Source: Hyphomicrobiales bacterium
GTDB lineage: Bacteria; Pseudomonadota; Alphaproteobacteria; Rhizobiales; Rhizobiaceae
DNA length: 64,000 bases
Assembly (NCBI GenBank): GCA_900473185.1
Contig: UCKU01000013.1
Span: forward strand, 248,001 to 312,000
Direction: 5' to 3'
In this document: positions 1-8,400 of the stretch, piece after piece
Position numbering within the stretch: position 1 is the stretch's first letter
Layout of the letters: the number at the start of each line of letters is the position of its first letter
Notes under the pieces: generated by a model
Told to the model about the DNA's origin: nothing
Seen by the model: only the letters and a program-made list of their open reading frames with translations
Databases searched by the model: none
Program-made: the position numbers and the translations under genes

Positions 1-85
1 CGCCATCGGGGCTTTCCGTCCACTTGCTTGGGTGCAGGCCGCCGTCTAGTGACGACATCATCAGGCAGACGATTTCCGGTTTCAT
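1..85 (-). CDS. Dihydrofolate-reductase/RibD-like protein, 5' end only
   Basis: Only the first 28 codons lie in the window. The start is an ATG preceded by a good Shine-Dalgarno sequence (GGAAAGGA). The residues MKPEIVCLMMSSLDG resemble the start of RibD C-terminal/DHFR-family reductases, where a short strand leads into 'S-DG'. These enzymes use NAD(P)H to reduce a pterin- or pyrimidine-like substrate in the cytoplasm. The gene runs off the left edge, so length and function cannot be judged. It lies just downstream of the HAD phosphatase gene on the same strand (gap about 32 nt) and may be co-transcribed with it. Confidence 0.55.
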   Translation of the reverse strand, partial: MKPEIVCLMMSSLDGGLHPSKWTESPDG

Positions 86-117
86 GGCAATTCCTTTCCC
101 GCAGGTGCGGCAGGTAA

Positions 118-780
118 TCAGAACTTGATCGAAAGGTGGCCGCTGTCAGCAATGACAACGGTCGCATCGGCATAATGTTCGATCTCGGGATAGCCCTGCA
201 GCGAGTGCTTGTGGCCGGCAGCCGTGATGACCATGACGTCGGCTCCCGCTGCCAATCCCGCCTTCACGCCGGCTTCGACGTCTTCAAAGACCAGGCATTC
301 ATGCGTCGCAAAGCCGAGCTTTTCAGCGCCGAGGATATAGCATTGCGGGTCGGGCTTGCCGATGGTCACGTCTTCCGCCGTCACGATAGCCTGCGGCATT
401 GGCAGCCCGGCTGCCTCGAGCCGCCGCTCCGCAAGGCGACGCGGCGAAGAGGTGACGATGGTCCACCGGTTTGGCGGAAGCGACGCCAGGAAATCGGCGG
501 CACCCGGCAGTGCGATGACGCCTTCGACATCCTGAATTTCCTCTTCGGTGATCTGTGCAGCTTCTGCTTCTGCATCGACGCCCGGAAGGTTCAGCCGCCG
601 GATCGTGTCGATACCGCGCGATCCGTGCATGATCGGCAGGAATTTTTCCACATCCAGCCCGTGCCGCTCGGCCCAGCGTCCCCAGACGCGCTCTGCTGAT
701 GCCGTCGAGCTCAGGATCGTACCATCCATGTCAAACAGGAAGGCGGCATATTGTTTTGAATTGTCAGATCGGAAGGACAT
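118..780 (-). CDS. HAD-superfamily sugar-phosphate phosphatase
   Basis: A 220-residue cytoplasmic HAD hydrolase of the β-phosphoglucomutase/GPP subclass. Motif I is DMDGT at residues 17-21, with D17 the likely nucleophile and D19 the acid/base. The motif II serine/threonine sits in 'VTSSPRR', the conserved lysine in 'GKPDP', and the motif III acidic pair in 'VFEDVEAG'. The helical cap lies between motif I and motif II. Length fits sugar-phosphatases of the GPP1/DOG1/YfbT type. Specificity (glycerol-3-phosphate, 2-deoxyglucose-6-phosphate, sorbitol-6-phosphate or others) cannot be read from sequence. The partial RibD-like gene follows on the same strand. Confidence 0.85.
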   Translation of the reverse strand: MSFRSDNSKQYAAFLFDMDGTILSSTASAERVWGRWAERHGLDVEKFLPIMHGSRGIDTIRRLNLPGVDAEAEAAQITEEEIQDVEGVIALPGAADFLASLPPNRWTIVTSSPRRLAERRLEAAGLPMPQAIVTAEDVTIGKPDPQCYILGAEKLGFATHECLVFEDVEAGVKAGLAAGADVMVITAAGHKHSLQGYPEIEHYADATVVIADSGHLSIKF

Positions 781-945
781 TGGGAAACACCATAGGGAGG
801 GATATGCGCGCCATCAGCCAACGAAAAACGCGGCAGGTCAAGTCGCCAGTAAAATTTCACGGGACTTGATGCGATGCTGCTCCTGTCACATCGTCTCGCT
901 TCCGTTCGTCATGGTCTTTGACGCAACAGGATGAGGAATGGACCG

Positions 946-1815
946 ATGGACGAGAAAAAATGGCTGGCTGATGAATTCGAGGCGAACCGTGGGCATCTGC
1001 GGGCCGTCGCCTTCCGCATGCTCGGCTCCCGCACAGAGGCTGAGGATGCGGTGCAGGAGGCGTGGCTGCGCCTGACAAGGTCGGACAGAGGCAGCGTCGA
1101 TAATCTTAGCGGCTGGCTGACGACGGTCGTGGCGCGCATCTGCCTGGACATGCTGCGTTCGCGCAAGACACGCCGCGAAGAGCCGCTTGACCTACCGGCG
1201 CACGGCGCGATCGTGGATATCGCCAGCAATCCGGAGCGCGAAGCAGCCTTCGCTGATTCCGTCGGCATCGCCCTGCTCGTCGTCCTGCAAACCCTCTCGC
1301 CGGCCGAACGCGTCGCCTTTGTGCTGCATGACATGTTCGATCTACCCTTCGAAGAGATCGCCGCGGTCATCGGGCGAAGTGCAGCCGCCGCCCGGCAGCT
1401 TGCCAGCCGCGCCCGGCGCAGGGTACAGGGGCAACCGGAAACGCCGGACGTCGATCTCGCTCGCAAGCGGAGCATAGCCGAAGCCTTCCTCATCGCCTCC
1501 CGCAACGGCGATCTGGAAGGGTTGATAGCGGTCCTTGCGCCGGATGCCGTCTTCCTGCCGGATGCAGCCGCGACCCGTCTCGGCAATGTTGTTCCGCTTC
1601 GCGGTGCCGGTGTGATCGCCGAGAGCTTCAAGGGACGGGCGACGTCGGCAAAGGTCGCGCTTGTCGATGGCGAAATCGGTCTCGTTGTCTTTATCGAGGG
1701 GCAGTTGCGTGTTGTGCTGGCGCTGAGTTTCGACGGCGACAGGATCTCGACGGTCGATGCGATCGCCGATCCGGATCATCTGCGCGATATCGGCTATTCG
1801 GTCCTCGAAGGTTAG
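946..1815 (+). CDS. ECF41-like RNA polymerase sigma factor with SnoaL-like C-terminal domain
   Basis: A 289-residue extracytoplasmic-function sigma factor. Region σ2 lies at about residues 8-75 (A-FRMLGS-TEAEDAVQEAWLR) and region σ4 at about 115-165. A C-terminal extension of about 110 residues looks like a SnoaL/NTF2 domain, and its end (DGDRISTVDAIADPDHL) resembles the DGxR and NPDKL regulatory motifs of ECF41. In that family the extension regulates the sigma factor in place of a classical anti-sigma. The ATG at 946 is chosen because GAGGA stands 8 nt upstream; an in-frame ATG at 931 lacks such a site. The usual adjacent COE-type target gene (carboxymuconolactone decarboxylase, oxidoreductase or epimerase) is absent next door. 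Confidence 0.85.
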   Translation: MDEKKWLADEFEANRGHLRAVAFRMLGSRTEAEDAVQEAWLRLTRSDRGSVDNLSGWLTTVVARICLDMLRSRKTRREEPLDLPAHGAIVDIASNPEREAAFADSVGIALLVVLQTLSPAERVAFVLHDMFDLPFEEIAAVIGRSAAAARQLASRARRRVQGQPETPDVDLARKRSIAEAFLIASRNGDLEGLIAVLAPDAVFLPDAAATRLGNVVPLRGAGVIAESFKGRATSAKVALVDGEIGLVVFIEGQLRVVLALSFDGDRISTVDAIADPDHLRDIGYSVLEG

Positions 1816-1945
1816 CGATCACAATCAGTGAGTTTTTTCAACCAGGCGGCCTCCGATCGGGTCGCCTGACCCCGAAACTAGATCAAAAAAGGGGGCAATT
1901 CCGGACTTATCAAAAATCGCTAATATCAATTGGTTCGCCCGCTTT

Positions 1946-1961
1946 CTTGACTTTTGTCAAG
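1946..1961. promoter_or_regulatory. FixK/FNR-like box upstream of the oxidase operon
   Basis: The sequence CTTGACTTTTGTCAAG is a perfect 6+6 palindrome with a TTTT centre. It contains TTG-N8-CAA, the core of the FixK/FNR/DNR family site. It lies about 136 nt before the first cytochrome gene and in no coding region. Rhizobial FixK regulators activate high-affinity oxidases under low oxygen, so oxygen-dependent control of the downstream operon is a reasonable inference, not shown. Confidence 0.6.
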
Positions 1962-2096
1962 GCGAGGATTGTCGAATACGGTTACTTATTCGGCGCGGGC
2001 CGGATAGAATTTCTGCCCTTTCGATATCGTGCCTTTCTGGATTTCCGCCCATCGAGATTTTTCACTGTCCTGTGATTGTGCTTCGGAGGAAACGTA

Positions 2097-2813
2097 GTGC
2101 TCATACGAGAGGCCTTCCTGGCATGCTGTCTTTTCTTCCTGGGCGCAAGCGTGACGTCTGCCCAGGAAGCCAAGGCCTACCCAGCCGATATGGCAGAGCG
2201 TGTTCAAGCCTGCACTCCATGCCACGGTGTGGAAGGGAAGGGCACGAATGATCCCTATTTCCCGCGGCTTGCGGGCAAGCCGGCCGGATATCTCTACAAC
2301 CAGTTGGAAGCCTTCAAATCGGGCAGGCGTAAATATCCGCCGATGAACTATCTGCTCGCCTATTTGACGGATGATTATCTGCGGCAGTTTGCAGAATATT
2401 TCGCCGATCAGCGACCGGCTCTGCCGGAACAGTCTCCGCCTGACGTCAGTCAGGCGGCGCTCGATCACGGGCATGTGCTTGTCACGCAAGGCGACCTCAA
2501 CCGCTCGATCCCGGCTTGCGTCAGCTGTCACGGCGGCGCGCTGACGGGGCAGTCGCCCGGAATCCCCGGACTTCTCGGACTGCGGGCGAGCTATATCAGC
2601 GCACAGCTTGGCGGATGGCGCTATGGCACGCGCACGGCGATCGCACCTGACTGCATGCAGCTTGTGGCCGGCCACCTCACGGAAGACGACGTGCGTGCCG
2701 TCGCAGCCTATCTCGCCAATCAGCGGCAGCCTGCCGACCCTGCTCCGTCCCCAGCCGGATCGTACTCTCTGCCTTTTGCCTGTGGCAGCCAGCCGGAGGG
2801 CAATAAGCCATGA
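2097..2813 (+). CDS. Exported dihaem cytochrome c (c4-like)
   Basis: A 238-residue periplasmic cytochrome with a Sec signal peptide at about residues 1-22 (LIREAFLACC... to ASVTSA). Two class I haem sites are visible: CTPCH at 39-43 and CVSCH at 141-145. This is the two-domain layout of cytochrome c4. The GTG at 2097 is chosen because GGAGG stands 7-8 nt upstream; a TTG at 2076 would put that ribosome-binding site inside the gene. It is the first gene of the oxidase operon, and its stop overlaps the next start (ATGA). The likely role is electron carriage to the terminal oxidase encoded downstream. Confidence 0.85.
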   Translation: MLIREAFLACCLFFLGASVTSAQEAKAYPADMAERVQACTPCHGVEGKGTNDPYFPRLAGKPAGYLYNQLEAFKSGRRKYPPMNYLLAYLTDDYLRQFAEYFADQRPALPEQSPPDVSQAALDHGHVLVTQGDLNRSIPACVSCHGGALTGQSPGIPGLLGLRASYISAQLGGWRYGTRTAIAPDCMQLVAGHLTEDDVRAVAAYLANQRQPADPAPSPAGSYSLPFACGSQPEGNKP

Positions 2814-4075
2814 GCGCGCATATGAAAATTTTGCCGGCCCTTGCCCTGTCATCGATGGTGGCGCTTGTGGCAGCCCTTTCGCCTGTTGTGGCGCAGTCCC
2901 CGCAGCCGGGCAATTCCTCCGATGTAGTCAAAAAGGGAGAATATCTCGCGCGCGCCGGAGACTGCGTGGCCTGCCATACGGCGCCCGAAGGAAAGCTCTT
3001 CTCAGGCGGGCGCGCCATGCCGACGCCGTTCGGTACGCTTTATACATCGAACATCACGCCGGATGAGACCGGCATCGGCAAATGGTCCGCCGACGACTTC
3101 TATAACACGATGCATCACGGTCGTTACCCGGATGGAGGCCTGCTCTATCCCGCCATGCCGTTTGCGTCCTACACCAAGGTCACCCGCGAAGACAGCGATG
3201 CGATCTTCGCTTACCTGAAGACGATCGCGCCGGTGCGTCAGCCGAACCGTCCGCACGAGCTCGACTTCCCTTACAATAACCGCTCGCTCATTCTCGGATG
3301 GAGGACACTCTTCTTCACGGAAGGCGAATTCAAGCCGGATCCCAAGCAATCCGATGAATGGAACCGAGGCGCCTATCTGGTCGAGGGCCTCGGACATTGC
3401 GGTATGTGCCATACGCCAATCAATGCACTAGGCGGAAGCCGTGAATCGGAAGCCTTCCAGGGCGGACTGATACCGATGCAGGACTGGTATGCGCCGTCGC
3501 TGACCTCCAACAAGGAGGCGGGGCTCGGCGACTGGTCAATCGAGGAGATTTCCGACCTCCTGCAGAAGGGCATTTCGACGCGCGGTGCGGTCTACGGCCC
3601 GATGGCAGAGGTGGTCTTTAACAGCCTTCAGTATATGACGGATGATGACATTCGGGCGATGGCCGTCTACCTGAAAAGCATTGCGCAGGACGAGCCGACG
3701 CCGCCTCGCTCATCCGTCAGAACCGAAGAGGCAAGTCTTCTCATCAGTCTCGGCAAGTCGGTCTATGACAAGCAGTGCGCGAGCTGTCATGGCGCGCAGG
3801 GGGAAGGCCGGCCGCCGCATTATCCCCTACTCGCCGGTAACCAGTCGATCCAGATGGTGTCGGCCGTGAACGGCATACGCATGGTGCTCAACGGCGGTTA
3901 TCCGCCCGCGACCGAAAAGAACCCCATGCCTCACGGCATGCCGCCCTTTGCCGTAACACTTTCGGACGACGAGGTGGCCGCCGTGGTGTCCTACATCCGG
4001 ACCGCATGGGGCAATCGCGGCACGCCGGTCACCGCGGCCGAGGCGAACAAACTTCGTTCTGCTCCACTTCAGTGA
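2810..4075 (+). CDS. Trihaem cytochrome c, alcohol/gluconate dehydrogenase cytochrome-subunit type
   Basis: A 421-residue exported cytochrome with a signal peptide (about residues 1-29, ending VVAQ). Three haem-attachment sites are visible: CVACH at 52, CGMCH at about 197 and CASCH at about 323. Length and three-domain layout match the membrane-associated cytochrome subunit of quinoprotein alcohol dehydrogenase and gluconate 2-dehydrogenase, which pass electrons from a dehydrogenase to quinone or an oxidase. No dehydrogenase subunit is encoded nearby. It overlaps the upstream cytochrome gene by 4 nt, so the two are probably translationally coupled. Confidence 0.87.
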   Translation: MSAHMKILPALALSSMVALVAALSPVVAQSPQPGNSSDVVKKGEYLARAGDCVACHTAPEGKLFSGGRAMPTPFGTLYTSNITPDETGIGKWSADDFYNTMHHGRYPDGGLLYPAMPFASYTKVTREDSDAIFAYLKTIAPVRQPNRPHELDFPYNNRSLILGWRTLFFTEGEFKPDPKQSDEWNRGAYLVEGLGHCGMCHTPINALGGSRESEAFQGGLIPMQDWYAPSLTSNKEAGLGDWSIEEISDLLQKGISTRGAVYGPMAEVVFNSLQYMTDDDIRAMAVYLKSIAQDEPTPPRSSVRTEEASLLISLGKSVYDKQCASCHGAQGEGRPPHYPLLAGNQSIQMVSAVNGIRMVLNGGYPPATEKNPMPHGMPPFAVTLSDDEVAAVVSYIRTAWGNRGTPVTAAEANKLRSAPLQ

Positions 4076-4082
4076 GGACGCC

Positions 4083-4250
4083 ATGATCAATTCCGAAGAT
4101 CTCGCAGACGCGCCTGACGACGCCCTGGTCGAACAGATCGTCGCAGAGGGACCACGCGGCGCTGTCGTCGTCGCAGGGATAGCGACCGCGGTCGTCGTTC
4201 TCATGTGGATCCTTTTCTATCTGCTCGTGTTCGTGCCCAGGAGCGGCTGA
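4083..4250 (+). CDS. Small single-helix membrane protein, possible oxidase subunit IIa-like
   Basis: A 55-residue open frame with GAGG a few bases before its ATG. The first 30 residues are acidic and soluble. One strongly hydrophobic helix follows (AVVVAGIATAVVVLMWILFY region, about residues 28-50). The stop codon overlaps the subunit II start (TGATG), and the gene lies 7 nt after the trihaem cytochrome, so it is part of the operon. ba3-type oxidases carry a very small one-helix subunit IIa next to subunit II, and position and topology fit that. Sequence identity cannot be judged here, so the subunit call is inference. Confidence 0.7.
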   Translation: MINSEDLADAPDDALVEQIVAEGPRGAVVVAGIATAVVVLMWILFYLLVFVPRSG

Positions 4251-4807
4251 TGACCGATATGCATAACCAGGCAGCGGCAGTTTCAGAGCGCGTCGAGCGA
4301 CGCTGGGCGACAGTTGCAGTGCTCATCATCGTCTTTCTGGCAGGGATGGCGGCTTTCGCAGGCATTCACAATGCCACGATGCCGCAGACGAGTGTCGAGA
4401 CGATTGATCCCACGACCATTCACCTGGCGGGTGAGTTTATCGAGGCCAATCTCGGGAGCGCGATCGAAGCCGACGGCTCGGTGACGGTGCGGGCGATCGG
4501 TCAGCAATATTCCTTCTCGCCGCCCTGCATCGTCGTACCAGCCGCGACGCCGATCACCTTTCGGGCCACCAGTGCTGACGTCGTGCACGGCTTCCTCATT
4601 CAGGGCACCAATATCAATACGATGCTCGTGCCGGGCTACATATCCATCCAGAAGGCGAGCTTTGCAGCGCCCGGCGACCATCTGATGCCCTGCCAGGAAT
4701 TCTGCAGCGTCGGCCATGAAGGCATGTGGGCGAGAGTCAAGGTCGTGGATAAGCAACAGTTCCTCTCGGAAATGGCGGACAAGAGGAGACTTTCCTGTGC
4801 TCCATAA
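4250..4807 (+). CDS. Haem-copper oxidase subunit II (ba3-like), CuA-containing
   Basis: A 185-residue protein with one N-terminal transmembrane helix (about residues 20-42, ATVAVLIIVFLAGMAAFAG) and a periplasmic cupredoxin domain. The CuA ligands are visible: the first histidine in 'VVHGFLIQGTN' and the cluster CQEFCSVGHEGM (C-x3-C-x3-H-x2-M). The single-helix, short form is typical of family B (ba3) oxidases rather than the two-helix aa3 subunit II. The start at 4250 overlaps the upstream stop; the in-frame codon at 4205 would lie inside the small upstream gene. It passes electrons from cytochrome c to subunit I. Confidence 0.9.
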   Translation: MTDMHNQAAAVSERVERRWATVAVLIIVFLAGMAAFAGIHNATMPQTSVETIDPTTIHLAGEFIEANLGSAIEADGSVTVRAIGQQYSFSPPCIVVPAATPITFRATSADVVHGFLIQGTNINTMLVPGYISIQKASFAAPGDHLMPCQEFCSVGHEGMWARVKVVDKQQFLSEMADKRRLSCAP

Positions 4808-6419
4808 TCGCAGATTGATCCTTGCGCATTTCTGGCTCGCCTTTGCGGTTTTCGGACTGGCTCTGTTGCTCGGCGCCTGGCAGATGTATGTCCGCAGCCC
4901 GTTGTCTCCCTGGGTCAACAATCCGGAATGGTATTACCGTTCGCTGACGGCGCATGGCACTGTCATGGGCTATGTGTTCCCGACCCTTGTGGCGATGGCC
5001 TTCGGTTATGCGATCAGCGAGTCTTCCCTGAAGCAGAATCTGATCGGTGTGCGCTGGGCGTGGGCCGGGTTCTGGCTGATCGCCGTCGGCTCCGTCATCG
5101 CGATGATCCCGGTGGCCTTGGGCATGGCCTCCGTCCTCTATACTTTCTACCCGCCGCTGATCGGCAGTCCGTTCTACTACATCGGCGTCGTGATGGTCGT
5201 CGTCGGTTCCTGGATCTGGGTGGCGTTGATGTCTGTCAATCTGGGCATCTGGAAAAAGGCCAATCCAGGCGTTCCGGTCCCATTGCCGATGTTTGCCAAC
5301 GTCGCGGGCTCCTATCTTTGGGGCTGGACTGCGGTCGGCGCGGCGCTTGAGCTTCTGCTGCAGATCATTCCCGTAGCGCTGGGCTTCAAGTCGACGATCG
5401 ATGCCGGCCTTGCTCGTATATTCTTCTCATGGACATTGCACGCCATCGTCTATTTCTGGCTGATGCCGACCTATATCGCCTATTACACGATCGTGCCGCG
5501 GTCGATCGGCGGACGGATCTACAGCGATACAATGGCGCGGATTTCCTTCATTCTGTTCCTGGTCGTCGCAATGCCGATCGGCATCCATCACGCCTTTGCC
5601 GATCCGCAGGTCGGCGCCGGCTTCAAGTTCATCCACTCCGCTTTCACCGCGCTTGTAGCACTTCCGACCCTGCTCACTGTCTTTACCATCTGCGCTTCGG
5701 TGGAGATTGCCGCCCGCGCACGCGGTGGCCGGGGCATGTTCGGCTGGCTGAGGGTGCTGCCGTGGCGCAATCCGATGATGCTGGCGGTGACATTCTCCTT
5801 CATCATGCTCGGCTTCGGCGGTGCGGGTGGCCTCATCAATATGAGTTATCAGCTCGATACGTCGATCCACAACACGCAGTGGATAACCGGGCACTTCCAT
5901 CTCATCTTCGGCGGCGCCATCGTCATCATGTATTTTGCGATCGCCTACGATCTTTGGCCCCATTTGACCGGTCGCCCGATTGTGAGCCTCGGGCTCGTCA
6001 GGCTGCAGCTCTGGCTCTGGTTCATCGGAATGATCGTGACGACATTCCCCTGGCACTATGTCGGTATCCTCGGCATGCCGCGCCGAATGTCATTCTTCGA
6101 CTATACGGATCCAGCGCTCGCGAACGAGGCTCTATCGGTCGTGTTCTCCGTCTTCGGCGGCTTCATTCTTGTCGCGGCGGGAATTCTCTTCATTGCCATC
6201 CTGGTCCGCACCCAGTTTGCGGAACCGAGGCAGCCTGAGGAATATCGCTTCGCAATCGCCGTCCATCCCCCGACCAGAGTGCCTGCGGCGCTCAACAGCT
6301 ATAGTCTCTGGATCGCCCTGATGATCGGGCTGACCATCACGAATTACGGATATCCAATCCTTCAGCTCGCCGTGCGCGACGATACCTCTGTTCCTGCAGT
6401 CTATGTGGGAGAGCGATGA
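4797..6419 (+). CDS. Haem-copper oxidase subunit I (ba3-like family B)
   Basis: A 540-residue polytopic membrane protein of about 13 helices and the catalytic subunit of the terminal oxidase. A low-spin haem histidine lies in 'AHGTVMGYVFP'. The CuB histidine and cross-linked tyrosine are in 'LHAIVYFWLMP', the paired CuB histidines in 'GIHHAFADP', and the haem ligands in 'ITGHFHLIFG'. The HxxVYFW form and the lack of family A D-channel motifs point to family B. The GTG at 4797 has AGGAG 8 nt upstream and overlaps subunit II by 11 nt. No subunit III or assembly factor (Sco, Cox11, CtaA) is in the operon. Confidence 0.9.
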   Translation: MLHNRRLILAHFWLAFAVFGLALLLGAWQMYVRSPLSPWVNNPEWYYRSLTAHGTVMGYVFPTLVAMAFGYAISESSLKQNLIGVRWAWAGFWLIAVGSVIAMIPVALGMASVLYTFYPPLIGSPFYYIGVVMVVVGSWIWVALMSVNLGIWKKANPGVPVPLPMFANVAGSYLWGWTAVGAALELLLQIIPVALGFKSTIDAGLARIFFSWTLHAIVYFWLMPTYIAYYTIVPRSIGGRIYSDTMARISFILFLVVAMPIGIHHAFADPQVGAGFKFIHSAFTALVALPTLLTVFTICASVEIAARARGGRGMFGWLRVLPWRNPMMLAVTFSFIMLGFGGAGGLINMSYQLDTSIHNTQWITGHFHLIFGGAIVIMYFAIAYDLWPHLTGRPIVSLGLVRLQLWLWFIGMIVTTFPWHYVGILGMPRRMSFFDYTDPALANEALSVVFSVFGGFILVAAGILFIAILVRTQFAEPRQPEEYRFAIAVHPPTRVPAALNSYSLWIALMIGLTITNYGYPILQLAVRDDTSVPAVYVGER

Positions 6420-7231
6420 TGCCTCGTGAAAAGATGATAAGCTTCCGCAATCGCTGGACAGTCACGAGCGTGACCGTCACCGCGGGCATCTTCGTCGTAG
6501 CGGCAGGTTTGGGCTTCGTGCTGCTGCCGCGCCTGGAGGCAGGAGAGCAGGTGGCGGGCATTTGGGATTCCATCTGCCGGGCCGCCGGATTGCCGCGGCC
6601 GGGAACGCCTTCAGAAACAATCAAACCGGACTACAAGACATCCCTGGTCAAGGTTGCGACGGCGGTGCCGAGAAAGCGGGACGAGGAAGCGATCGGGCGG
6701 GGCGCGACGCTGGCCCAGCAATGTGCGATTTGTCATGGCCCGACGGGCGTCAGCCGTGCCGACTCTCCCAACCTCGCGGGGCAGTATGCGAGCGTCATCT
6801 ACAAGCAGCTTCGTGACTTCAAGGACGGTGTGCGTGTCAACGCCGTCATGAGCCCGTTTGCCGTAAAGCTGACCGAGCAGGACATGCAGGATCTGGCTGC
6901 CTACTATTCCTACCTGCCGCGACTCCCTGGCTTCCATCCGCCAGGCAGCAATCCGGTGCCGCGGATCGTCGCCAGCGGCGCGCCGACACGCGGCATTGCG
7001 CCTTGCGGTTCGTGTCACGGCAGTATCGAAAACAAGCTCGGCAGCCCGTGGCTCGAAGGCCAGTCGGAATTGTACTTGAAGACGCAGCTTCTGGCCTTCG
7101 TATCCGGGTCACGGCAGAACGACATCAGCAGCCAAATGCGCAATGTCGCCCGCGCGATGACGCCGGAAGAGATCGATGAGGCAGCGAAATACTATGCGAA
7201 CAAGGAGCCTCCCTTCCTCGCGAGCCAATGA
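6416..7231 (+). CDS. Membrane-anchored dihaem cytochrome c
   Basis: A 271-residue protein with an N-terminal hydrophobic helix at about residues 17-38 that may stay as an anchor. Two haem sites follow: CAICH at 103-107 and CGSCH at about 197-201. The layout is c4/cytochrome c553-like. Its start overlaps the subunit I stop (ATGATG), and it is the last gene of the oxidase operon. A likely role is the immediate electron donor to CuA, comparable to fused or associated cytochromes of other oxidases. Together with the first two genes, the operon supplies seven CxxCH haem sites. Confidence 0.85.
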   Translation: MMPREKMISFRNRWTVTSVTVTAGIFVVAAGLGFVLLPRLEAGEQVAGIWDSICRAAGLPRPGTPSETIKPDYKTSLVKVATAVPRKRDEEAIGRGATLAQQCAICHGPTGVSRADSPNLAGQYASVIYKQLRDFKDGVRVNAVMSPFAVKLTEQDMQDLAAYYSYLPRLPGFHPPGSNPVPRIVASGAPTRGIAPCGSCHGSIENKLGSPWLEGQSELYLKTQLLAFVSGSRQNDISSQMRNVARAMTPEEIDEAAKYYANKEPPFLASQ

Positions 7232-7270
7232 CGATCCGGATGGCGCTTGCCGTGAGACTGAAGCCGGCGC

Positions 7271-8104
7271 TTAATGGCTGCGCCAGCCCATCAGCTTTTC
7301 GATCCGCTCAGCCGAGTTGCGTACCTGGGCTGTATAATGCCCTTCATCCGAAAAGGCCTTTTGCTCCGGCAGAACGATGGAAATGGTGGCGACACACTGG
7401 CCCTCACGATCGCAGATCGGCGAGGCGATGCACGCAACCGCATAATCGGATTCGCCAGCCTGGATCGACAGGCGCGATTCAAAGGCCTTTCCGGCGGATT
7501 CCGAGAGAGTGGTGGGATCGATTTCGGCGCGTCCCGTCGGCGATGAGCGGGCGCAGCGCTTGAAGAGTTCGACACGCTCGTCTTCTTGCAGGTGTCCGAC
7601 CAGCAGGCGGCCAGACGCTGTCCAGTTGAGCGGCACACGAGTGCCGACGCGAGAGGCGACCTGGAAATGGCTGGGGCCATCGGCCATGGCGAGAACCAGC
7701 ATGAAATCGCCGTCACGGCCGCAGACCTGAACGGTCTCGCCGGCCTGCCGGCAGAGGTCGTGCATTTCATGCGTCGCGACGCTCATGAAATCGAGCGATC
7801 GCGCATAGGCGAGACCATAGTGATAGAGCCGCGAGCCGAGCCAGATCGAACCGTCGGATTGGCGCGTCAGCATGTTCTTTTCGACCAAGTCGTCAACGAT
7901 GACATAGACGGTTGAAAGTGGCGCCTTCACGGCCTTGGCGATAGCATAGACGCCGGCCGGCAATCCCGTCTCGTAAAGATGGTCGATCACCTGCAGCGCG
8001 CGGTCGATACCGCTGACGCGTGCACGGCGCGCGCCCTTGGCGCCGGTCTCTGCGGCCGGGCCTTCATCTTCGGAGTGGATTGCGGGTGATGTCTTTCCGT
8101 CCAA
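7271..8104 (-). CDS. IclR-family transcriptional regulator
   Basis: A 277-residue regulator. A winged helix-turn-helix lies at about residues 30-95 (GIDRALQVIDHL... LSTVYVIVDDLVEKNML), and the IclR effector domain at about 110-270 carries the family pattern 'GRLLVGHL' and a late 'YAVACIASPICD'. The start is a TTG at 8104, with AGAGG 9 nt upstream and no better in-frame codon before the upstream stop. Its last codons face the oxidase operon tail. No obvious target operon is adjacent and the effector is unknown. Confidence 0.88.
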   Translation of the reverse strand: MDGKTSPAIHSEDEGPAAETGAKGARRARVSGIDRALQVIDHLYETGLPAGVYAIAKAVKAPLSTVYVIVDDLVEKNMLTRQSDGSIWLGSRLYHYGLAYARSLDFMSVATHEMHDLCRQAGETVQVCGRDGDFMLVLAMADGPSHFQVASRVGTRVPLNWTASGRLLVGHLQEDERVELFKRCARSSPTGRAEIDPTTLSESAGKAFESRLSIQAGESDYAVACIASPICDREGQCVATISIVLPEQKAFSDEGHYTAQVRNSAERIEKLMGWRSH

Positions 8105-8400
8105 TTCAACATACCTCTGATATCATGCGAACCTGTTACATTACTATGGCATAGCCGTTTAGGAAGCAAATCGCAAAATCTTTGGATATAAAACCTTCGG
8201 TAGCTGCCGCAGATAGTTCGTGAAGGCGGCAAGTGTTGTCGCCGGACATGCTGCGATTGCAGGCGACAAATCTATTTGCGGGCGCCTTATCCCGCATCGT
8301 CGATGCGAGAACCGGAACAACAAGCCGCAGCCCGAGTTTTTGTCCCATCAGCGATACCGGCTGATCGGATGTGGGCCAAGTCTCCTGCCAGACATTGCGG
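8105..8400. other. Intergenic region with no recognised gene
   Basis: This stretch upstream of the IclR gene has open frames on both strands, but none has a ribosome-binding site together with a protein-like composition. It probably holds the promoter of the IclR gene near 8110-8150. It continues into the possible remnant at 8401-8601. Confidence 0.4.
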
